Below are positions 34,984 through 43,743 of a stretch of 64,000 nt of DNA, piece by piece. Numbering within the stretch: position 1 is the stretch's first letter; each line of letters starts with the position of its first letter. The position numbers were made by a program, and so were the translations under genes. Location: the NCBI RefSeq assembly GCF_025751515.1, contig NZ_JAOWLE010000005.1, positions 1 through 64,000 of the forward strand, given 5' to 3'. A model generated the notes under the pieces. It had not been told where the DNA came from, searched no databases, and worked only from the letters and a program-made list of their open reading frames with translations. The DNA comes from Actibacterium sp. XHP0104. GTDB taxonomy: Bacteria > Pseudomonadota > Alphaproteobacteria > Rhodobacterales > Rhodobacteraceae.

Positions 34984-35577
34984 ATGCGCATCAAGAAATC
35001 GGAATGGGCGGTGTGCTGGTTCACCCTGGCCTATGTGGGGGCGTTTGGCGCATGGTTCCTGTCGATCGGGAATTACGAGTTCATCTGGTACATCGCCACG
35101 ATGGTCGGGCTGATCCTGCTGGTGGGCATCAACCTGCGCAAAGCCGAGTTCCCGGTGGCGCTGCTGTGGGCGCTGACACTCTGGGGCTTGGCACATATGG
35201 CCGGCGGCGGGGTCAAGGTTGGCGACAGCGTGCTCTATTCCGCGATGGTCATCCCGTTCAGCGTGAATGGCGAGTTGTCGATCCTGAAGTACGACCAGAT
35301 CGTGCATGCCTATGGGTTTGGCACCACTGCCTGGTTGCTGTGGCATCTGCTGACCCGGCACTACCCCGACACGCGCGGCACCTGGACGGCGGCGGTTTAC
35401 CCCGCCTTTGGGGCAATGGGTCTGGGTGCGGTGAACGAGATCATCGAATTCATCGCCGTGCTGGGCATCGCCGACACCAATGTGGGCGGCTATTACAACA
35501 CGGCGCTGGATCTGGTGTTCAATGCCACGGGCGCGATCATCGCGGTGGTGATATTGTCGCTGCGCGGCAGGCGTTAG
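34984..35577 (+). CDS. DUF2238-like membrane protein
   Basis: 197 residues with about six transmembrane helices. It has the acidic, polar intramembrane pattern of the DUF2238/YjdF-type family: LKYDQIVHAYGFGTTAW and GAVNEIIEFIA. Start at ATG 34984 with GGA upstream. Probably cotranscribed with the preceding gene. It overlaps the convergent irr gene by 4 nt. Role unknown. Confidence 0.75.
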   Translation: MRIKKSEWAVCWFTLAYVGAFGAWFLSIGNYEFIWYIATMVGLILLVGINLRKAEFPVALLWALTLWGLAHMAGGGVKVGDSVLYSAMVIPFSVNGELSILKYDQIVHAYGFGTTAWLLWHLLTRHYPDTRGTWTAAVYPAFGAMGLGAVNEIIEFIAVLGIADTNVGGYYNTALDLVFNATGAIIAVVILSLRGRR

Positions 35578-35993
35578 GCGCGGCGCAGGCGGATGACCAC
35601 GTCAACGCGCGACACTTCGGCCCCTTCCGGCGCGTCGGGCAGGCCGGTGATCCGCAAACGGTCGGCGGGGGCGTCGCTGAGGCGGCCGTCGTCCTCCCAG
35701 TAGAAATGCGGATGGTCGCAGGTATTGGTGTCGAAATAGCTTTTCGAGCCATCAACCATGATTTCCTGCATCAAGCCCGCGTCGCAAAACACCCGCAGCG
35801 TATTATAGACGGTGGCCAGCGACACGCGCTCGCCCGCCTGTTCGGCCAGGGCAAAGAGGCTTTCGGCGGTCACGTGGCGATCTTGCCCGTCGCCCACCAG
35901 CAACGCCGCCAGCGACACGCGTTGCCGTGTCGGGCGCAGGCCGGCCCTGGCCAGCCACTCGCTGCCGCGTTCGATCGAAATGGGCGCCATCAT
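35574..35993 (-). CDS. irr: Iron response regulator Irr (Fur family)
   Basis: 139 residues from ATG 35993 (a second ATG is at 35990). Winged helix with RPTRQRVSLAALL and SLATVYNTLRVFCDAGL, then the metal/heme region NTCDHPHFYWEDDGRL. The CDHPHFYWED stretch and position next to fabA identify Irr rather than Fur: Irr controls iron genes through heme status in alphaproteobacteria. It is divergent from fabA across 175 nt, in which I cannot find a clear Irr box. Confidence 0.88.
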   Translation of the reverse strand: MMAPISIERGSEWLARAGLRPTRQRVSLAALLVGDGQDRHVTAESLFALAEQAGERVSLATVYNTLRVFCDAGLMQEIMVDGSKSYFDTNTCDHPHFYWEDDGRLSDAPADRLRITGLPDAPEGAEVSRVDVVIRLRRA

Positions 35994-36168
35994 TGTCCGT
36001 CCCCAAAGGTTCATCGCATTGTATACGACGCCCGGCGGGCCAGTTTCAATTGATTTCCTGTTGCATTCCGCTGGCACAGTTGGTGCACGGCCTATTGCAT
36101 GGCCACAAAGCGCGGTGTTACACGGTGAAGCTAACCACAGGGGACCATAGAACAAGGGGCAGGGCTGA

Positions 36169-36678
36169 ATGGCCGATTTTCCGACCAGTTTCGACAAAGA
36201 CGACCTTTTGAAATGCGCACGAGGCGAGCTGTTCGGGCCGGGCAATGCCCAGTTGCCGGCGCCGCCCATGTTGATGATGGACCGCATCACCGAGATCTCG
36301 GGCGATGGCGGCCTGCATGGCAAGGGCCATGTCGTGGCCGAGTTCGACATCACGCCCGACCTTTGGTTCTTTGACTGCCACTTTCCCGGCAACCCGATCA
36401 TGCCGGGCTGCCTGGGCCTGGATGGCCTGTGGCAGCTGACCGGGTTCAACCTGGGCTGGCGCGGCTGGCTGGGCCGCGGCTATGCGCTGGGCGTGGGCGA
36501 GGTCAAACTGACGGGCATGGTGCGCCCCGACCGCAAGATGCTGACCTACAAGGTTGATTTCACCAAGGCCGTGCAGACGCGCCGCCTGACCATGGGCGTG
36601 GCCGACGGCATCGTCGAGGCCGATGGCGAAGTCATCTATCAGGTCAAGGATATGAAAGTCGCGCTCTCCGAGAGCTGA
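36169..36678 (+). CDS. fabA: 3-Hydroxydecanoyl-ACP dehydratase/isomerase
   Basis: 169 residues. It dehydrates beta-hydroxyacyl-ACP and isomerises the C10 double bond, starting unsaturated fatty-acid synthesis. The catalytic His is in [12 protein letters not shown] and the Asp in LGLDGLWQL. It heads fabA-fabB-fabI (25- and 6-nt gaps), so the anaerobic unsaturated pathway and the enoyl reductase are made together. A weak TTGCAT-17-TTACAC promoter-like pair lies upstream. Confidence 0.97.
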   Translation: MADFPTSFDKDDLLKCARGELFGPGNAQLPAPPMLMMDRITEISGDGGLHGKGHVVAEFDITPDLWFFDCHFPGNPIMPGCLGLDGLWQLTGFNLGWRGWLGRGYALGVGEVKLTGMVRPDRKMLTYKVDFTKAVQTRRLTMGVADGIVEADGEVIYQVKDMKVALSES

Positions 36679-36703
36679 CCCCAATCAAGTAAGGAGTGCG
36701 CCA

Positions 36704-37933
36704 ATGCGCCGTGTCGTCATCACCGGGATCGGGATCGTTTCGCCCATCGGCAACAATGCCGCCGAAGTCGAAGCCAGCCTGCGCGCAGGCCGTTCGGGCA
36801 TCCGGTTCGAAGAAAACTACGCCCAGCACGGGTTTCGCAGCCAGGTCGCGGGCATTCCGCAGATCGACCTGACCGCCTCGATCGACAAGCGCCAGCTGCG
36901 CTTTATGGGGCCGGGTGCGGCGTATAACTACATCGCCATGGAACAGGCGGTTGCCGATTCCGGGCTTGAGGAAAGCGATGTGTCGAACGAGCGCACCGGC
37001 CTGATCATGGGCTCGGGCGGTCCGTCGACCTCGAACTTCTTTACCGCCTTCGACACGGTCATCACCAAGGGCAGCCCGAAACGCATGGGCCCGTTCATGG
37101 TGACGCGCTGCATGTCGTCGACCAACTCGGCCTGTCTGGCGACGCCCTTCAAGATCAAGGGCATCAACTATTCGATCACCTCGGCCTGTTCGACCTCGGC
37201 GCATTGCATCGGCAACGGCGTCGAGCAGATCCAGATGGGCAAGCAGGACATCGTGTTCGCCGGCGGCGGCGAAGAGGTCGACTGGACCCTGTCGTGCCTG
37301 TTCGACGCGATGGGTGCGATGTCGAGCAAATATAACGACGCGCCGGAAACCGCCTCGCGCCCGTTCGACGCCACGCGCGACGGGTTCGTAATCGGTGGCG
37401 GCGGCGGCGTTCTGGTTCTGGAAGAGCTCGAGCACGCCAAGGCCCGCGGCGCCAAGATCTATGCCGAAGTGACCGGTTATGGCGCCACGTCCGACGGCTA
37501 TGACATGGTCGCCCCGTCGGGCGAAGGCGGCGAGCGCTCGATGCGCCTGGCCGTCAGCACCCTGCCCGAGGGCCGCAAGATCGACTATATCAACGCCCAC
37601 GGCACTTCGACGCCCGCCGGCGACGTGACCGAGGTAAAGGCCGTGCGCCGCGTCTTTGGCGAAGGCAACACCCCGCCGATCGCCTCGACCAAGTCGCTGA
37701 CCGGCCACAGCCTGGGCGCCACCGGCGTGCACGAGGCGATCTATTCGCTGATCATGATGCAGGGCAATTTCATCGCGGCCTCGGCCAACGTGAAAGAGCT
37801 GGACCCCGAGATCAACGAAGGCGAGATCGTGACCGAGCTGCGCGAGAATGTCGAGCTGGACAGCGTGCTGTCGAACAGCTTTGGCTTTGGCGGCACCAAC
37901 GCCACGCTGGTGATGAGCAAGTATCAGGGATAA
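36704..37933 (+). CDS. fabB: Beta-ketoacyl-ACP synthase I
   Basis: 409 residues. Condensing enzyme that extends the unsaturated C10 made by FabA. The Cys-His-His triad is seen in [23 protein letters not shown] and [19 protein letters not shown] precedes the ATG. The pairing with fabA marks it as FabB rather than FabF. Confidence 0.97.
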   Translation: MRRVVITGIGIVSPIGNNAAEVEASLRAGRSGIRFEENYAQHGFRSQVAGIPQIDLTASIDKRQLRFMGPGAAYNYIAMEQAVADSGLEESDVSNERTGLIMGSGGPSTSNFFTAFDTVITKGSPKRMGPFMVTRCMSSTNSACLATPFKIKGINYSITSACSTSAHCIGNGVEQIQMGKQDIVFAGGGEEVDWTLSCLFDAMGAMSSKYNDAPETASRPFDATRDGFVIGGGGGVLVLEELEHAKARGAKIYAEVTGYGATSDGYDMVAPSGEGGERSMRLAVSTLPEGRKIDYINAHGTSTPAGDVTEVKAVRRVFGEGNTPPIASTKSLTGHSLGATGVHEAIYSLIMMQGNFIAASANVKELDPEINEGEIVTELRENVELDSVLSNSFGFGGTNATLVMSKYQG

Positions 37934-37939
37934 GGCATC

Positions 37940-38728
37940 ATGGCTGATCTGATGAAGGGAAAACGCGGGCTGATCATGGGCGTTGCCAATGACCGCTCGA
38001 TCGCATGGGGCATCGCCAAGGCGCTGCATGCCGAAGGGGCCGAACTGGCCTTTTCCTACCAGGGCGAGGCCTTTGGCAAACGCGTGCAGCCGCTCGCCGA
38101 AAGCCTGGGCTCGGATATTCTGGTCGATGTCGATGTCACCAATGACGAGTCCCTGGATGCCGCGTTTGCGGTGCTCAAGGAACGCTGGGGCAAGCTGGAT
38201 TTCCTGGTTCACGCCATCGCGTTTTCCGACAAGAACGAGCTGACCGGCCGCTTCATCAACACCTCGCGCGAGAATTTCAAAACCTCGCTGGTGATTTCCT
38301 GCTATTCGCTGATCGACGTGGCGCGGCGTGCCGTGCCGATGATGACCGATGGCGGGTCGATCATGACGCTGACCTATCAGGGCTCGAACCGCGTGACGCC
38401 CTATTACAACGTCATGGGCGTGGCCAAGGCAGCGCTGGAATCTACCGTGCGGTATCTGGCCAACGATCTGGGCCCCGAGGGCATCCGCGTCAACGCGATC
38501 TCGCCCGGCCCGATGAAGACCCTGGCCGGCGCGGCCATCGGCGGCGCGCGTAAGACCTATCGGTTCTGCGAAACCAACGCCCCGCTGCGTGCCAATGCCA
38601 CGCTCGAGGCCGTGGGCGGCACCGCCGTCTACCTGGCCTCGGCCCACGGCGCCTGCACCACCGGCGAGATCATCAATGTCGATGGCGGCGTGCATGTCCT
38701 GGGCATGCCGCAGGCCGAAAACATCTAA
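37940..38728 (+). CDS. fabI: Enoyl-ACP reductase (NADH)
   Basis: 262-residue short-chain dehydrogenase that completes each elongation cycle. It has GVANDRSIAWGIA at the nucleotide site and the FabI active pattern Y-x6-K (YNVMGVAK) near 158. It is 6 nt after fabB. Its TAA overlaps the end of the convergent hypothetical gene. It is the sole enoyl reductase in the window. Confidence 0.96.
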   Translation: MADLMKGKRGLIMGVANDRSIAWGIAKALHAEGAELAFSYQGEAFGKRVQPLAESLGSDILVDVDVTNDESLDAAFAVLKERWGKLDFLVHAIAFSDKNELTGRFINTSRENFKTSLVISCYSLIDVARRAVPMMTDGGSIMTLTYQGSNRVTPYYNVMGVAKAALESTVRYLANDLGPEGIRVNAISPGPMKTLAGAAIGGARKTYRFCETNAPLRANATLEAVGGTAVYLASAHGACTTGEIINVDGGVHVLGMPQAENI

Positions 38729-39354
38729 GTCTCTGGCCGGCCTTCGGGCCGGTCATCCCCCCTGCCCGCCCGTTCCTTGGCCAGTTCGGCCCGCAGGCGC
38801 ATCAGCTCGGCGCGATAGGACTGGGCATCCCCGTAATCGGTGAAACTGCCATAGCGGTCATGGGTTTCCGCCAGCCGCCGGGCGTGCTTGATCGGGCACC
38901 AGTATTGCTCGGTGCGCGCGGCGATTTCGCGGACATAGGCCAGCAGGCCGTTGCAATAGCCGCAATAGACACAGTTCAGTTTCTGCAGCGCGTTCAGATA
39001 GGCCAGGTGGTGGCGGTCGACGGCGATGTAATCGCGCCGTTTCACACGCGCGATGCCGTAAACCGGGAAACAGATCGCCTGGTAGAGCGTCACGAACAGA
39101 TCGAGCAGCGCAAAGGGCAGGATCAGCGCATAGATCGCGGGTGCGGTCAGCACCACCAGCGGCCGGGTATGTGCCAGAAAGCTGGCCAGCCCCTCGCGCG
39201 CGGCTCGCTGGGCAGCGCGGGCCTCGGCCTCGAATTCGACCTTGTGATGGTGGATCTGATAGCGGAATTCCTGCTGCCGCTCTTCGATCTCGGCCTCAAG
39301 CGCGTCTTTCAGTTCCTGAACATGCGCGCGCAGCTTTTCGACAGTGCTTTCCAT
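38725..39354 (-). CDS. Conserved membrane protein with CVYCGYCNG motif
   Basis: 209 residues from ATG 39354. N-terminal ~75 residues are a charged coiled coil (EKLRAHVQELKDALEAEIEE), followed by one or two membrane segments (about 80-110) and a Cys motif CVYCGYCNG with a later WCPIKHA, perhaps a metal or redox site. The C-terminus is again a charged helix. Similar proteins are widespread in proteobacteria without assigned function. It overlaps fabI by 4 nt tail to tail. Confidence 0.65.
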   Translation of the reverse strand: MESTVEKLRAHVQELKDALEAEIEERQQEFRYQIHHHKVEFEAEARAAQRAAREGLASFLAHTRPLVVLTAPAIYALILPFALLDLFVTLYQAICFPVYGIARVKRRDYIAVDRHHLAYLNALQKLNCVYCGYCNGLLAYVREIAARTEQYWCPIKHARRLAETHDRYGSFTDYGDAQSYRAELMRLRAELAKERAGRGDDRPEGRPET

Positions 39355-39419
39355 GGCTCCGGTCCTTTTCGCGTCTACATCCAATGTAGCGCGGATCAGG
39401 CCCGGAGCCATGAGCCAGA

Positions 39420-39848
39420 TCAGACGATTTCGACCAGTTCGAAATCAAAGGTCAGGTCTTTGCCGGCCAGCGGATGGTTGGCATCCAGCGTCACGGTTTC
39501 TTCGGAGACCGCTGCGACGGTCACGGGCATCACCTGACCGGTGGGCGTCTGCATTTGCAGTTGCAGGCCGACCTCAAGCGGGATCTCGGCCGGGATCTGG
39601 CCGCGCGGAATGTCTTGCTGGGCGTCGGGGTGGCGCTCGCCATAGGCTTCGGCACAGGGGATATCGACGGTCTTTTTGTCGCCCACGGCCATGCCGGCCA
39701 GTTCCTTGTCGAGGCCGGGAATGATCTGACCCGAACCGACGGTGAATTCCAGCGGCTCGCGCCCGGCCGAGCTGTCAAAGGTAGAGCCATCGGCCAGAGT
39801 GCCGGTGTAATGAATACGGACCTTGTCGCCCGGTTTGACCTGCGTCAT
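39420..39848 (-). CDS. SlyD-like FKBP-type peptidyl-prolyl isomerase
   Basis: 142 residues. FKBP core in two parts (VRIHYTGTLADGSTFDSSAG; FTVGSGQIIPGLDKELAGMAVGDKKTVDIP) around an IF insertion (about 70-120), the SlyD plan. Substrate isomerase and chaperone in the cytoplasm; no signal peptide and no His-rich metal tail. It is 65 nt after the conserved membrane gene, same strand. Confidence 0.92.
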   Translation of the reverse strand: MTQVKPGDKVRIHYTGTLADGSTFDSSAGREPLEFTVGSGQIIPGLDKELAGMAVGDKKTVDIPCAEAYGERHPDAQQDIPRGQIPAEIPLEVGLQLQMQTPTGQVMPVTVAAVSEETVTLDANHPLAGKDLTFDFELVEIV

Positions 39849-40001
39849 CGTGTTTTTCCTGCTGTTCGGGATGGGTTTGCAGAGGCCGCAGCGGGCGGGT
39901 GCTCTGAGCGTCCGCCTAACCTAACGCGCCCTGCCCTGATGTAAACCCCGCCCTTTTCGTACCCGCCTGGCTGTGCCACTCTCTGCTGCAAGGGGGATCT
40001 C

Positions 40002-40688
40002 ATGACCATTACCACCTGCGTATTCGATGCCTATGGCACCTTGTTCGACGTGGCCGCCGCCGCGCGTCAGGCGGCAGCAGAGCCGGGCAATGACGCCCTG
40101 GCCGCGATCTGGCCCAGGCTGGCCGAGGACTGGCGGCGCAAGCAGCTGGAATATTCCTGGCTCTTGGCGGTGACTGGCGACCACATGGATTTCTGGCAGG
40201 TCACCCAGCGCGGGCTGGATTGGGCGCTAGAGGCCGCGGGCCTTGATGACCCCGCCCTGCGCGCGCGTCTGCTGGCGCTTTACTGGGAGCTGTCGGCCTA
40301 TCCCGAGGTGCCCTTGATGCTGGCCGCGCTGAAGCAGGCGGGCATGAACACGGCGATCTTGTCGAACGGCTCGCCCGAGATGCTGGCTGGCGCGGTGCAA
40401 TCGGCGGGGATCGGTGATGTGCTGGATGACGTTCTGTCTGTGGAAAGCGTCGGTGTCTTCAAACCCGACGCGCGGGTCTATGACCTGGTCGGGGCGCGGT
40501 TCGGCTGTGCCAAGGGCGAGGTTCTGTTCGTATCGTCCAATGGCTGGGACGCGGGCGCGGCCACCGGTTATGGGTTTCAGACCGCATGGGTAAACCGCGC
40601 CGGATTGCCCATGGACCGCTTGCCTTGGGCGCCCGCACATGTTCTGTCAGACCTGACCACAATACCCGAACTGGCACGGAGTCTTTGA
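40002..40688 (+). CDS. HAD-superfamily haloacid dehalogenase, type II
   Basis: 228 residues. Nucleophile Asp9 in VFDAYGTLFD, LSNGSPEML near 122, and KPDARVYDLV, with SSNGWDAGAA in motif IV. The length and SSN-WD pattern fit (S)-2-haloacid dehalogenases. Actual substrate unknown. The stop TGA shares its last base with the ATG of the following hydrolase (TGATG). Confidence 0.87.
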   Translation: MTITTCVFDAYGTLFDVAAAARQAAAEPGNDALAAIWPRLAEDWRRKQLEYSWLLAVTGDHMDFWQVTQRGLDWALEAAGLDDPALRARLLALYWELSAYPEVPLMLAALKQAGMNTAILSNGSPEMLAGAVQSAGIGDVLDDVLSVESVGVFKPDARVYDLVGARFGCAKGEVLFVSSNGWDAGAATGYGFQTAWVNRAGLPMDRLPWAPAHVLSDLTTIPELARSL

Positions 40689-41509
40689 TGCAGTATTTCA
40701 ACGCCGATGACGGCGCCAAGATCGCCTATCGTGACACTGGCAGCGGGCTGCCGCTGCTCTGCCTGTCGGGCCTGACCCGCAACAGCGCCGATTTCGACTA
40801 TGTCGCCCCGCATCTGGGCGATGTGCGGATGATCTGCATGGATTACCGGGGCCGGGGCCAGTCGGAATGGACCGGGGCCGACAGCTATACGGTCATGCGC
40901 GAGGGCGCGGATGCACTGCAACTGCTGGATCATCTGGGGCTGGAGAAAGCCGCCATTCTGGGCACCTCGCGCGGCGGGCTGATCGGGATGGGGCTGGCCG
41001 CGCTGGCGGGCGACCGTATCACCGGGCTGTGCATGAACGACATCGGCCCCGCGCTGGATCGCGACGGGCTAGAGCGGATCTTTGACTATGTCGGGCGCAA
41101 CCCGGCGGGCCGCAGCTACGAAGACGTCGCCGCCGGGCTGGAGCGCAACCTGCCGGGTTTTGACAACATGCCCGAGGGGCGCTGGCTGGAAGAGGCGCGC
41201 AAGCACTACATCCCGACCGACACCGGCATGAAGATCAACTATGACCCCGAGCTGCGCGCCGCCTTTTTGCGCGACTACGAGACTGAGGCGCCCGATCTGT
41301 GGCCCTATTTCGACATGCTCAAGGGCAAGCCCGTTGCGGTGATCCGGGGCGCCAATTCCGACCTGCTGTCGGCGGAAACCGTGGCCGAGATGAAGCGCCG
41401 CATTCCCGACCTGATCACCGCCAGCGTGCCGGGCCGTGCCCATATTCCGTTCCTGGACGAGCCCGAGTCCCTGGCGGCCCTGCGCGCCTTCATCGCGGCC
41501 TTGGGGTAA
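40688..41509 (+). CDS. Alpha/beta hydrolase
   Basis: 273 residues from ATG 40688, coupled to the upstream gene by TGATG. Nucleophile elbow GTSRGG near 96, oxyanion segment LCLSGLTRNS near 23, late His in GRAHIPFLDEP. Substrate unknown. The stop overlaps the initiation region of the threonine dehydratase. Confidence 0.88.
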   Translation: MQYFNADDGAKIAYRDTGSGLPLLCLSGLTRNSADFDYVAPHLGDVRMICMDYRGRGQSEWTGADSYTVMREGADALQLLDHLGLEKAAILGTSRGGLIGMGLAALAGDRITGLCMNDIGPALDRDGLERIFDYVGRNPAGRSYEDVAAGLERNLPGFDNMPEGRWLEEARKHYIPTDTGMKINYDPELRAAFLRDYETEAPDLWPYFDMLKGKPVAVIRGANSDLLSAETVAEMKRRIPDLITASVPGRAHIPFLDEPESLAALRAFIAALG

Positions 41510-41511
41510 GC

Positions 41512-42477
41512 ATCGACGATATCCACGCCGCTGCCGCGCGGCTGGAAGGGCGCGCCATTCGCACGCCGCTGTTGAACTCGTCCGATCTGGATGCGCTGGC
41601 CGGGCGGCGGGTGCTGATCAAGCCCGAGTGCCTGCAACGCACCGGGTCGTTCAAGTTTCGCGGGGCCTGGGCCGCGCTCAGTGGATTGCCCGAACAGGAC
41701 CGCACGCGGGGCGTGATCGCCTATTCGTCTGGCAACCATGCCCAGGGCGTGGCGCTGGCAGCGCGGATGCTGGGCGTGCCGGCGGTGATCGTCATGCCCG
41801 CCGATGCGCCGGCGCTGAAACTGGCCAATACCCGTGCCCTGGGGGCCGAGGTGGTGACCTATGATCGCACCCGTGAAAACCGCGAAGAGATCGGCCAGAC
41901 CATGGCGCGCGATCGCGGGCTGGTGCTGATCAAACCCTATGACGACCCGCGCGTGATCGCCGGGCAGGCCAGCGTCGGGCTGGAGATCGCCGAAGACGCG
42001 GCCCGGCTGGGTGTGGCAACGGCCGATGTGCTGGTGCCCTGCGGCGGGGGCGGTCTGACCTCGGGCATCGCGCTGGCGCTAGAGGCCCACGCGCCGGGGC
42101 TGCGGGTGCGGCCTGTGGAACCGGTCGGTTTCGATGATACGGGCCACTCGTTGGTGGCGGGGCAGGTGCTGCGTAACGCGGCGCTGACCGGGTCGATCTG
42201 CGACGCGATCCTCACGCCACAGCCGGGCGATCTCACCTTTCCGATCATGCAGCGCCTGTGCGACCCCGGTCTAAGCGTGACGGACGCGCAGGCCCTGCAG
42301 GCCATGGCGCTGGCGATGCTGCGGCTCAAGATCGTGGTTGAACCGGGCGGCGCCGTTGCCCTTGCGGCGGCGCTGTTTCAGCCGGACGCCATCACGGGCG
42401 ATACGGTGATCGTGGTGGCCAGCGGCGGCAATACCGACCCCGACATGATGGCCCGCGCCCTGACCACCCTGCCCTAA
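41512..42477 (+). CDS. Threonine/serine dehydratase with non-standard start
   Basis: Homology begins at IDDIHAAAARLEGRAIRTPLL, read here from ATC 41512 (321 residues, the usual length). There is no ATG, GTG or TTG in frame between 41299 and the PLP-lysine region, and the 41299 start would add about 70 residues coded over the hydrolase. GGGG lies five to six bases before the ATC. Fold-type II PLP enzyme: Lys in RTGSFKFRGA, CGGGGLTSG phosphate loop, SGGNTD near the end. It deaminates Thr/Ser to 2-oxo acids. A sequencing error at the start codon is the main alternative. Confidence 0.8.
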   Translation: MDDIHAAAARLEGRAIRTPLLNSSDLDALAGRRVLIKPECLQRTGSFKFRGAWAALSGLPEQDRTRGVIAYSSGNHAQGVALAARMLGVPAVIVMPADAPALKLANTRALGAEVVTYDRTRENREEIGQTMARDRGLVLIKPYDDPRVIAGQASVGLEIAEDAARLGVATADVLVPCGGGGLTSGIALALEAHAPGLRVRPVEPVGFDDTGHSLVAGQVLRNAALTGSICDAILTPQPGDLTFPIMQRLCDPGLSVTDAQALQAMALAMLRLKIVVEPGGAVALAAALFQPDAITGDTVIVVASGGNTDPDMMARALTTLP

Positions 42478-42510
42478 GCGGCGGATCGGGTTGGTCGGCT
42501 GGTGCGCAAA

Positions 42511-42533
42511 TATAATTGACATTGACAACTATA
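42511..42533. promoter_or_regulatory. Imperfect palindrome upstream of pobA
   Basis: TATAATTG (42511) and CAACTATA (42526) are inverted with one mismatch and a 7-nt spacer, inside a wider GCGCAA / TGCGAC frame. It overlaps promoter-like TTGACA sequences. An operator for a pobA regulator is likely, but no regulator gene is adjacent. Confidence 0.5.
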
Positions 42534-42573
42534 TGCGACAAAAAGGACCAATACCAAGAGGGGAGGAGAGCCC

Positions 42574-43743
42574 ATGAGAACTCAGGTCTGCATCATCGGC
42601 GGGGGCCCGTCGGGGCTGTTGCTGTCGCAACTGCTGCACAACAAGGGCATCGACACGATCATTCTGGAACGCAAGACGCGCGACTATGTGCTGAGCCGCA
42701 TTCGCGCCGGGGTGCTTGAGAAAGGCTTTGTCGAGCTGATGCGCGAGGCTGGCGTGGGCAAGCGCATGGATGCCAAGAGCTATATCCACGACGGCACGGT
42801 CATCGCCTATGGAAACGAAGAATTCCGCATCGACTTTACCGCCCATACCGGCACTCCCGTGGTCATCTATGGCCAGACAGAGCTGACGCGCGACCTGTAT
42901 GACGCCCGCGAGGCCGACGGGGCCAAGCTGATCTTCAACACCGAGGATGTGGCGATCCACGATGCCGACACCGACACGCCCTATGTGACCTACACTGTCG
43001 GTGGTCAGTCGCAGCGCATTGATTGCGACTATGTGGCGGGCTGCGACGGGTTTCACGGCGTCAGCCGCCAGACCATCCCCTCGTCTGTGCGGCGCGACTA
43101 TGAAAAGCTGTACCCGTTCGGCTGGCTGGGGGTTCTGTCCGAAACGCCCCCGGTGCATGAAGAGCTGGTCTATTCCAACTCGGACCGGGGCTTTGCACTG
43201 TGCTCGATGCGCAATGCCAACCTTAGCCGCTATTACATCCAGTGCCCGTTGTCCGACAGCCCCGATGACTGGAGCGATGGCAAGTTCTGGGATGAACTCA
43301 GACGCCGCCTGCCCGACCGCCATGCCGAAAGCCTGATCACCGGCCCGTCGATCGAGAAATCTATCGCGCCGCTGCGCAGTTTCGTCACCGAGCCGATGCG
43401 CTGGGGCCGCTTGTTCCTATGCGGCGACGCCGCGCATATCGTGCCGCCCACCGGCGCCAAGGGGTTGAACACGGCCGCCTCGGATATCTACTATCTGTAT
43501 CACGCGATGGTCGCGTTCTATCACGACAAGGAGTCCGAAGGGCTGGACCGCTATTCCGAGAAAGCCCTGGCCCGCATCTGGAAAGCCGAGAGGTTCAGCT
43601 GGTGGATGACCAACCTGCTGCACCGTTTCCCTCAGCAGATCGAGTTCGATCTCAAGATGCAGCGCGCCGATCTGGAGTTCCTGCGCGAAAACGAGGCCGC
43701 GCAAAAGGTGTTGGCTGAAAACTATGTGGGGCTGCCATTCTGA
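42574..43743 (+). CDS. pobA: 4-Hydroxybenzoate 3-monooxygenase
   Basis: 389 residues, the standard length. FAD/NADPH enzyme making protocatechuate. FAD site GGGPSG near 9, DG motif CDGFHGVSRQ near 158, and GDAAHIVPPTGAKGLN near 284, the last typical of PobA. GGGGAGGAGAG precedes the ATG. It is followed without gap by pcaD. Confidence 0.97.
   Translation: MRTQVCIIGGGPSGLLLSQLLHNKGIDTIILERKTRDYVLSRIRAGVLEKGFVELMREAGVGKRMDAKSYIHDGTVIAYGNEEFRIDFTAHTGTPVVIYGQTELTRDLYDAREADGAKLIFNTEDVAIHDADTDTPYVTYTVGGQSQRIDCDYVAGCDGFHGVSRQTIPSSVRRDYEKLYPFGWLGVLSETPPVHEELVYSNSDRGFALCSMRNANLSRYYIQCPLSDSPDDWSDGKFWDELRRRLPDRHAESLITGPSIEKSIAPLRSFVTEPMRWGRLFLCGDAAHIVPPTGAKGLNTAASDIYYLYHAMVAFYHDKESEGLDRYSEKALARIWKAERFSWWMTNLLHRFPQQIEFDLKMQRADLEFLRENEAAQKVLAENYVGLPF

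Noticed and set aside
35994-36168. Irr box (ICE) between irr and fabA
   Set aside because: I could not find a convincing inverted TTTAGAA-type match by eye.
36644-38695. 683-codon open frame on the minus strand
   Set aside because: It lies antisense to fabA, fabB and fabI, whose motifs are clear. Long antisense frames are expected in GC-rich DNA; the translation is low-complexity and Ala/His/Arg-rich.
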